Position numbers and translations under genes: made by a program
Part shown: positions 57,011 to 64,000 of the stretch, one piece after another
How positions within the stretch are numbered: the stretch's first letter is position 1
Layout: each line of letters starts with the position of its first letter
From: Rhynchopus euleeides
Taxonomy: Eukaryota; Euglenozoa; Diplonemea; Diplonemida; Diplonemidae
Assembly (NCBI GenBank): GCA_963210315.1
Contig: OY723240.1
Location: 2,542,001-2,606,000, forward strand
Direction of reading: 5' to 3'
DNA: 64,000 bases
The notes under the pieces: model-generated
The model's database searches: none
What the model was told of the DNA's origin: nothing
The model's input: the letters and a program-made list of their open reading frames with translations, nothing else

Positions 57011-57632
57011 GGCACTGCACTGCACCGCACTGTACTGCACACCGTCCCATCGCACGGTTTGCACCACCGTTCATAAGCTAACCCCTAACCCCGACCCACT
57101 GCTCCCTGTGCACAAGACACGGCGTGTCTTGCCTTTGCACCGTCTCTGTCTCTTGTGTCGTGGGTTCTGCTCTGGAGTTTGAGGCGGGACGCAAAGCGCA
57201 CTGCACTTTGCTCTGCTGCACCCACAGTGCAAGCAAGCAAAAGGCTGTGTGCCTTGCGTTCCCACCCCGCCCCCAGCTGCAGCCTGCGTGCGCTCTGTTC
57301 TGCCTATTCACATTCCATCCGTGGACCTGCATGTGTCCATGTCCGTGCCCATGCTTCATGCCCATATGCCACTCTTCTGGCATGCCTTTGCTGTCTCCGC
57401 TGTCTGCGGATTGCTGTGCCTGTCGCTGTGCCGGGTGTGCGTGTGTGGCCCTCTGCGCAACCGAGGCAGACGGGCCCCACCGCCCCTGTGTGCAGCGAGC
57501 CCAAGTCAAGGAGGTTGACACACACTGAGGCTGTCCCATCCCACACCACACATCTCGCCTTGTCGTTGGTTTGCATGCATGTTGCAGGGTGTGTGATGGT
57601 GGAGCGGTGACATGGCTTTGTGGGATACTATT
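57011..57632. other. intergenic spacer upstream of tRNA-Sec
   Basis: Rich in CTGTGTG / CACTGC words; no gene recognised. It may serve as the 3' UTR of the cysteine-rich protein gene. GCTTTGTGGGATACTAT lies directly before the tRNA. Confidence 0.5.
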
Positions 57633-57719
57633 GCCGGGATGAAATCAACTGGTGTTGGTTGCAGACTTCAAATCTGTAGGCGGGGTGACCCGCAGCGGTT
57701 CAATTCCGCCTTCCCGGTG
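57633..57719 (+). tRNA. tRNA-Sec (anticodon TCA)
   Basis: An 87-nt gene with every mark of a eukaryotic selenocysteine tRNA. The long acceptor stem pairs GCCGGGATG with CTTCCCGGT and keeps the U-U mismatch seen in other eukaryotes. The D stem has six pairs (AATCAA / TTGGTT). The anticodon arm is GCAGA-CTTCAAA-TCTGT, with TCA in the loop. The variable arm is GCGGG-GTGA-CCCGC and the T arm is GCGG-TTCAATT-CCGC (9/4 fold). The discriminator is G at 57719. The B-box-like GGTTCAATTCC is intact. It reads UGA as selenocysteine, so the host must make selenoproteins. Copy C of the split-repeat element begins 56 bp downstream. Confidence 0.97.
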
Positions 57720-57721
57720 CC

Positions 57722-57726
57722 TTTTT
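57722..57726 (+). terminator. RNA polymerase III T-run terminator of tRNA-Sec
   Basis: TTTTT immediately follows the tRNA-Sec 3' end, the usual Pol III stop signal. Confidence 0.8.
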
Positions 57727-58169
57727 GTGGGCAATAACCCGGCGCCTGCAGGGGGTACCTTTTCAATTTTTTTTGCACATAACACACCTGTGTGGTACGG
57801 GAAATGCTACGAGGAACGCGATGGACTCGGGACTGCTGCTGGCCTCTCTTGCTATGGTTTACTTATGTTTCGTGCTCCACCTGCTCCACCTCATTCTGCA
57901 CTTCAGATGATCCACTTCACGTGGGTTACGGGGTTTGGGACAACGATGATATGTTGTGTCCGACGACAAGGTAAGGTAAGCTCATCGAGGTACACCAAAC
58001 CGGAGTTGTCAAATCAAAAAAGACACACCGCCCGAGAGGCAATTGGTGTGACACAACAGCGATGACACAACCACTCTGCCCGAGGGGGCGCGTTTTTAGC
58101 GACCGAGACCTCCTCTCCTGACTGAGGGACACACGATCTGACCGTCCGAGAGACGCAGCATTCTACCCT

Positions 58170-58833
58170 GCCCGAGGGGCACCCACTCTCCTGACCGAGA
58201 GACACGCAGTCTTGCCCGAGGGGCACCTGGTTTCCTGACCGAGACAATATTCTGCCCGAGGGGCACTCACTCTCCCGACCGAGAGACACGCAGTTTTGCC
58301 CGAGGGGCACCTGTTCTCCTGACCGAGACAATATTCTGCCCGAGGGGCACCCACTCTCCCGACCGAGAGACGCAGCATCTCGCCCGAGGGGCACCTGTTC
58401 TCCTGACCGAGACAAAAATTTTACCCGAGGGGCACCCACTCTCCCGACCGAGAGACACGCAGTCTTGCCCGAGGGGCACCTGTTCTCCTGACCGAGACAA
58501 TATTCTGCCCGAGGGGCATCCACTCTCCCGACCGAGAGACGCAGCATCTCGCCCGAGGGGCACCTGTTCTCCTGACCGAGACAATATTCTGCCCGAGGGG
58601 CACTCACTCTCCCGACCGAGAGACACGCAGTTTTGCCCGAGGGGCACCCGTTATCCTGACCGAGACAAAACTATGCCCGAGGGGCACCCACTCTCCCGAC
58701 CGAGAGACGCAGCATCTCGCCCGAGGGGCACCTGTTCTCCTGACCGAGACAAAAATTTTGCCCGAGGGGCACCCGCTCTCCCGACCGAGAGATACACAAT
58801 CTTGCCCGAGGGGCACCAAATCCCGACCGAGAA
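58170..58833 (+). repeat. minisatellite 1 of copy C
   Basis: The same alternating 40/43-bp units as in copies A and B; its length equals that in copy B. Confidence 0.85.
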
Positions 58834-59456
58834 GACGACCCTCACACCATGCTCGTGTCAGGTCTCAAGAGGGCCGAAGCCGCGGTTGAGGACAACAACA
58901 CCCCCACGCACTGGTTCTAATAAATGACGGCGAGGTGCACGGGGGGATCAGCACGAAGGAGGGGCGCAAAAAGATGGGGATGATGACGCCGTGGTGTTCA
59001 AGGTGGTCCTCCGCCGCTTATGAACGTGACAGCGGGACAGCGCTGCGCCCGTGGCCGCAGCGGATTGAGGACATTCCCATCAGCCATCGAGACTATCACC
59101 GCGCCTCGCCGAAAACCTGCTTCACGCTTGATCGCGCTCAAGGTTTCCAAACGCATACTTCAGCTGGAGGTTCCGTCACAGAGGCGCTGACAAAGGCGGG
59201 ACCAAGAGCAACAGTCGGGTGCTGATAAATGGGTCGATACTGATGCAGCAAAGTGACGTCAGTGATATCCAACTCCTACTTTCCTGACCGAGACACGATC
59301 TTGCCGAGGAGCATCGGACCGAGACACCCACTTCTGCCTGAGGGGCACCTAGCCGAGACGCATTTTTCCTGCCCGAGGGGCATCTCGCCGAGACATTACC
59401 TGCCTGAGGGGCACCTGGCCACGACATACCTACAGCTTACGCTTGCGGGGCACCCT

Positions 59457-60006
59457 GCCTGAGGAGCACCTGGCCAAGACATACATTTCCGCCTACGAGG
59501 CACCCTGCCCGAGGGGCACCTGGTCAAGACACACACTTCCGCCTACGGGGCACCCTGCCCGAGGGGCACCTGGCCAAGACAGACACCTCTGCCTACGAGG
59601 CACCCTGCCCGAGGGGCACCTGGCCAAGACATACACTTCCGCCTACGAGGCACCCTGCCCGAGGGGCACCTGGCCAAGACAGACACTTCCGCCTACGAGG
59701 CACCCTGCCCGAGGGGCACCTGGCCAAGACATACACTTCCGCCTACGAGGCACCCTGCCCGAGGGGCACCTGGCCAAGACATACACTTCCGCCTACGAGG
59801 CACCCTGCCCGAGGGGCACCTGGCCAAGACATACACTTCCGCCTACGAGGCACCCTGCCCGAGGGGCACCTGGTCAAGACATACATTTCCGCCTACGGGG
59901 CACCCTGCCTGAGGGGCATCTGGCCGCGACATACACTTCCGCCTACGGGGCACCCTGCCTGAGGGGCACCTGGCCAAGACGCACATTCATGCCCGAGGGA
60001 CACCGG
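59457..60006 (+). repeat. minisatellite 2 of copy C (50-bp period)
   Basis: Ten 50-bp periods with unit starts from 59457 to 59957. Total number equals copy B, but the order of GACAGACAC and GACATACAC variants differs. Confidence 0.9.
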
Positions 60007-62353
60007 GCCGAGACATTACATTCCCTGCCTGAGGGACACCTGGCCGAGACACATTCCTGCCGAGGGGCACTCACTCCCGACCGCGAGACGCAGGATTTTG
60101 CCTGAGGGGCACCTCCTCTCCTGACCGAGACACAACCCCGCCCAGCACAGTGCCGAGGGGCATTTACGCTTTCGACTGGAATACCGAGCCTGACCCGGGG
60201 AGACACAATCGTGCCACAATCGTGAGGGGCATACTCTCTTGATTGAGAAATACACCTTTTTTGCCCGAGCGACGGCACCTGAAGGCGGAAGGGTGGCCTG
60301 TCACACACAGCCTGCCAGATCCAGCTCGAGCACGGTGACGCGACGTGAGCTTTCCGAGGGCGACAGTTTTCGTGTACCAATGCAACGCCCCCGGACACGC
60401 CCCCGAGAAGCCGGCACGTCTGTCGTGCCCAGCTTATCTGCGCGAATGCCGACTACGCGCACCCCGGCGTCAAGCGGATGCCCGCACACGCCCCAAGCGG
60501 GGCATACTCCGTCGAAGCATAGTCTCCCTGCCGGGGGACACACATTCAAGCCTGCATTATTCACAGGGGTCAGGGGGAGTTCCGGGCGTCTGTGGCCCGG
60601 TGTTGAGACGTACGACCTCACAGTTCCATGCAGGGAAGGGGAGCTGCTGACTGGACACCTGCGAGGTGCCGTGGGACATACACAGAGATCAGGTATCCAA
60701 CACAGCCGAGACGCTCTCCCAAGCTGCACTGCTCGGGGAGCAAAAGAAGCAGCGACTGAGAGACGCGTCCGCATCGCCTGTGTCAGCGGTGCCGCCGCTG
60801 AGGGGGTCCACCGAAACCGCAGCCATGGCAGCGGGCCGAGATCATTCCACAAGGTTGGGGGGCAGTCGGCCAGTCTTCCCGAGTACCCAGCAGCCTACTC
60901 GACAAGCCCGAACAGCGACTGCAGCGTGCGACAAGCTCCGGTCCGCGGGGACTCACCTCTCTCATTAAGAAGGCGACTCCGAGAATCCTTCTGGCATGCC
61001 CACACCTCCAGGGCCTCGAATTTCCTCACGCACCGGGAAATACGCCCTCCACACTGAGTCCGGGCGTTACCACTGAATCGACGCCACGTGGGGCCACAGG
61101 GCCTCCGTTTGATGCGCTGTCTACGAGGCGGGCGATGGGGCAGGTACAGTGGGGATCAGCCCAGTGGGAAGGGGGCCGCAGGAACGTGTTGTCCACCGCT
61201 CGAGCGGAGTTCAGGAGACGACAGTGCGCGCGATCGCCCTCTTTCACCCAGAAGGGCCGGCACCTCTCACACCTACCCCTGGGCACTCCATGCAGCGTCT
61301 CCAGTGCGCCATGAAGAGGCGCGTTGGGCTTCACCCCGCAACTCGCTCGCAGCCAGCGAAGACCGGAGAGGACACAGAGAGCCGCAGAGCGATCGAGATC
61401 ACGCCGGAAAGCACCGGGTGTTGGCCGGGCTCCCGAAGGGCGAGAGTTTAAGACGGCCGGACAGTAGACTGCTGCGGAGGAGCTGGGAGGCGAGTTTCAG
61501 ACTGTGATTTCTCGATCCGCCGAGCCCTGTCCCCAGGCGAGAGCTGCCGGGTCATGGTGGCTGAATATGCACGAGCGTCGCGGTGGTGGTGCTGGGAGCG
61601 CACCAGAGGACTGTCACGCTGAGGGGCTGGGCATGGCCACTGACTACCTGGATACGGCCGTCTCAGTGCATCGCCCGGGGTGCAAAACGACATCGAGGAT
61701 GTCAGGAAGAAGGGTCATGTGGGCACACACCAATATGTCGGAGACGTGAAGAAGCCTCGAGGGGAAGGGTTCCCCAGGGGATGGAGGATCCCGAAGAGGT
61801 ACAGGGTGAGGATTCAAATACCCGGAGTGGGAAACGCACCAGACGTCGGGGGTCAGCCAAGAGCGGGTGGTTGCAGCACAGGCGGGGCTGTGTGCAACCT
61901 TTGCCCCCTTAGTTTCGCCGGGTTGAGACGCATCAACTCTCTCGCCGGGTGCGGCAACTGGAGAGACAGGCATGTTGTCGATAGGGCACACCAAGAATCA
62001 CGAGGCTGACCACACGACGGCGGCACACGGCCGAGGCAGGCGGATCCCCTCAGCGAGTGAGGTTCGATCGTTTTCCGTACAAGGTGCTCGTGACAACGTA
62101 GAAAGCGGTACATTACCATCGGAGGGATGCATACGATGGGCGACGGAGCCTGATCACTTCAATAGTAGACCGTTCGCGCGGCGTCCCTAAGTCCTTGGGT
62201 GGAAGCGTCCAATGCAACACTCACAGCATAGAGGCCAAGTGTTTCTCGTAGTATTTTTGGAGTTGTGCTAACAACGCAGGAAACTTTGCTATGCAGATCA
62301 TGCAGGACACACCACACCCGCAGCAGGCGTGTGGGGTGTTCTCGCGATCGACG

Positions 62354-62392
62354 ACCAACGATTTCTTAAGCTACAGTTTCTGTACTTCATTG
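62354..62392 (+). other. spliced-leader-like sequence (relic of a trans-spliced mRNA)
   Basis: A 39-nt stretch starting ACCAACGATTT and continuing AAGCTACAGTTTCTGTACTT to ATTG. From memory it equals the 39-nt Diplonema spliced leader except for about four bases in the middle and near the 3' end. It is followed by CAGAGG, not a GT donor, so it is not an SL RNA gene. It lies 57 bp upstream of the WD40 start codon. The simplest reading is that a mature, SL-capped mRNA was reverse-transcribed and inserted. Confidence 0.7.
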
Positions 62393-62449
62393 CAGAGGCA
62401 CAGCTCCACAGCACTCAGGGAGGGAGGGAAGCAGAAGAGAAGAGAAGAG

Positions 62450-63610
62450 ATGGAGGTGCCGGTGAGGCACGCGGGGAGCGGGCGGAGCTGCGTTGTCGGT
62501 GTTGCGGACACCGACACCGTGCTGGATCTGAAGACACGCGCGGTGGGGGAGATCTTCGCAGGCCGCCGCATCGACGCAGGCAGAGTGGCTGGCGGGCTGG
62601 CGGCACACATCGGCACGGGGACGGCGGAGGGGGAAGTGCTTGACGACACCCTGCACATCGCAGACACGCACCTCGAGGGTGGGGATGATGTCCAGTTGGT
62701 GCAGCGCTGGGCTGACGTGAAGGCGCCTGCTGAGTACACAATCACGGAGGATATCACTTGCATCGCACTGTCACCCTGTGGGACGCTGTGCTGTGTTGGC
62801 ACACGTGGTGACGTTATGTTCGTCTTCGACACCACCACTGCTGAGTTGGTCACTCAATGCAGTTTTGAGGGATTGCCCACCGGACAGCGCGGTGAATCTT
62901 TCGTCTCCTGTGTCGCCTTCTCCAGGTGCGGCGGGCGGATCGCAGCTGGCTCTCGGAATACCATCGTGTGGAGCACAGCAACGTGGGAGTGTGCGCACAC
63001 CCTTGAAGGTCATCGAGGAAGTGTCATGTGTGTGGCGTGGACACACTGCGGCCGTCTCGTGTCGGGTTCATCGGATCGCACAGTGCGAGTGTGGGACGTG
63101 GAGGAGGGTGTGTGCACCGCTGTGCTGGAGGGTCACACAGGCGGTGTCAGCGGCCTTGCTGTGTCACACACAAGCATCTTCAGCGCGTCGGATGACGAGA
63201 CAATTCGTGTGTGGGACGTGGACACCCTCAGCCACACCCACACCCTGACGGAACATACAGAGGAAGTGAATCGCCTTGCCCTCACCACTGACGAGAAGCA
63301 GCTGGTGTCCTGTTCCAATGACGAGACTGTGAAGGTGTGGTGCACGAACACACTTCAGTGCTTGACGATAACTACAGAGGGGTGGGTGTGTCAGGCTGTT
63401 GTGTCACAGGAGATGGACGTCATTGTGACAAGTGGCATCTTCGGAAGTCAGTCCCTGTTCCGCCTCAGCACAGGGAAGCCTCTCCCGCTCTCAGAGGTCC
63501 TCGTTTTAAATTATTTTGCAATCAGCCCCTGTGGCAGGTGGCTCTTCCTCAGTGATACTCAAGGTATCCGTGTGCACGCTGTCAGCATCCTGCTGAAGCG
63601 CACCTCTTGA
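62450..63610 (+). CDS. WD40-repeat protein (probable retrogene)
   Basis: Single exon, 386 aa. The start ATG at 62450 follows a purine-rich leader (AGAAGAGAAGAGAAGAG); the frame is open back to 62291, but that part would translate the SL-like sequence. Residues about 1-92 are a weakly ubiquitin-like segment (DTVLDLKTRAVGEIFAGR, LDDTLHIADTHLEGGDDVQL). WD repeats follow from about residue 100, the clearest being WECAHTLEGHRGSVMCVAWT...GSSDRTVRVWDVEEG, VLEGHTGGVSGLAV...ASDDETIRVWDVDTL and CSNDETVKVWCTNTLQ. The function is unknown; such propellers are protein-interaction platforms. The absence of introns plus an SL-like sequence in the leader point to origin from a processed transcript. A tyrosine recombinase frame starts 20 bp downstream. 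Confidence 0.85.
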   Translation: MEVPVRHAGSGRSCVVGVADTDTVLDLKTRAVGEIFAGRRIDAGRVAGGLAAHIGTGTAEGEVLDDTLHIADTHLEGGDDVQLVQRWADVKAPAEYTITEDITCIALSPCGTLCCVGTRGDVMFVFDTTTAELVTQCSFEGLPTGQRGESFVSCVAFSRCGGRIAAGSRNTIVWSTATWECAHTLEGHRGSVMCVAWTHCGRLVSGSSDRTVRVWDVEEGVCTAVLEGHTGGVSGLAVSHTSIFSASDDETIRVWDVDTLSHTHTLTEHTEEVNRLALTTDEKQLVSCSNDETVKVWCTNTLQCLTITTEGWVCQAVVSQEMDVIVTSGIFGSQSLFRLSTGKPLPLSEVLVLNYFAISPCGRWLFLSDTQGIRVHAVSILLKRTS

Positions 63611-63629
63611 GCATGCCTTGGCACTGGAG

Positions 63630-64000
63630 ATGATGTGGGCGGGGGCGGCTCGTGGGGGGGACGTGAGGGGGCTGGTGTGGGAACGGGTGACGCCTCGTGT
63701 GGACGGGGTGGTGGTGGACTGGTCCGGGACGAAGTCGGACCCGTTCAAGATGGGGATGACCACAATCCTGTTCCTGTCGCCTGTGTGCCTTGCCCTGCTG
63801 TCTCACCTGAAGAACGTGCACCCTCCGCACGCCCTCCTTTTTCCCTTTTCGCAGGAGGTTTTTGCCAGGGCACTGAAGAAGGTGCATCCTCGGCTCACCG
63901 TGCACTCCGTGCGGAGGGGTGCATGCACTTTCCTGTTGCGGCAGGGAACGCCGTTGGACGAGATCGCAAAGATCTCAAGGCACGCCACGGTGGAAAGCCT
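63630..64000 (+). mobile_element. tyrosine recombinase, catalytic part (runs off the window)
   Basis: The frame reads through to the window end. Visible catalytic marks are the first-arginine box AGAARGGDVRGLVW, the beta-hairpin lysine in WSGTKSDPFKMG, HSVRRGA (H-x-x-R) and ISRHATVESL. The tyrosine would lie just beyond the edge. The family includes DIRS/Ngaro-type retroelement recombinases and Crypton-type enzymes; which one cannot be settled here. It looks incomplete on its 5' side, because the WD40 stop codon lies only 20 bp upstream and no core-binding domain is visible. It is a candidate source of recombinase for the split-repeat elements. Confidence 0.8.

Larger units (their letters stand above)
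57775..62257 (+). mobile_element. split-direct-repeat element, copy C (A1-body-B)
   Basis: A1 starts at 57775 (GCACATAACACACC) after a run of T; the body is nearly identical to copy B; a single B repeat lies at 62198-62257. The A2-B2 part present in copies A and B is absent, giving an A1-body-B form, as could arise by recombination between the two B repeats. No target duplication; T-runs at both ends. It is non-coding and very young by identity with copy B. Confidence 0.75.

Noticed and set aside
62354-62392. SL RNA gene
   Set aside because: The SL-like stretch is followed by CAGAGG rather than a GT splice donor, so it cannot act as an SL RNA gene; it fits a spliced SL joined to an mRNA leader.

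Overview
The window is nuclear DNA of a GC-rich protist, most likely a diplonemid (Euglenozoa). The best evidence is a 39-nt stretch at 62354-62392 that, compared from memory, closely matches the spliced leader (SL) of Diplonema. Supporting evidence: every gene lies on the + strand, several start codons sit 2-5 nt after a pyrimidine tract and AG (as expected of trans-splice acceptors), and the introns are GT-AG, mostly opening GTATG. A tRNA-Sec gene shows that selenocysteine is used. The species assignment is an inference.

Layout. 1-2.3 kb: intergenic, with a paired stem-loop repeat and a MITE. 2.3-7.1 kb: a giant LRR/WD40 protein. 8.7-12.5 kb: a five-exon TTC27 homologue. 13.8-15.3 kb: an alpha-carbonic-anhydrase-like membrane protein without zinc ligands. 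15.9-18.2 kb: a secreted or anchored multicopper oxidase. 19.0-37.3 kb: a dense nest of mobile elements whose order of insertion can be read, because two loci carry empty and filled versions of the same sites. 38.3-45.7 kb: a seven-exon EF-hand / ADP-ribosyltransferase / coiled-coil / PDZ gene with two nested DNA elements in its last intron. 45.9-50.5 kb: more elements. 51.0-52.2 kb: an unknown two-helix membrane protein. 53.4-55.5 kb: a Plus3-domain (RTF1-like) protein. 56.2-57.0 kb: a cysteine-rich secreted protein. 57.6 kb: tRNA-Sec. 57.8-62.3 kb: a third copy of the large non-coding element. 62.5-63.6 kb: a WD40 protein with the SL relic upstream. 63.6 kb to the end: the catalytic part of a tyrosine recombinase.

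The most unusual system is a family of large (about 4.4-4.9 kb), nearly identical, apparently non-coding elements. They have split direct terminal repeats in the order A1-body-B1-A2-B2, insert at T-runs without a target duplication, and carry two internal minisatellites. That layout is known from Ngaro/PAT-type (DIRS-order) tyrosine-recombinase retroelements. A second, smaller repeat family shows the same junction logic and a related B-repeat start. The recombinase fragment at the right edge shows that such an enzyme exists here. DNA elements (three hAT families with 8-bp duplications, a CACGG-ended family with 2-bp duplications, a TA element, fold-back elements and small MITEs) make up most of the rest. 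The host genes share no obvious pathway; their shared orientation fits polycistronic transcription.
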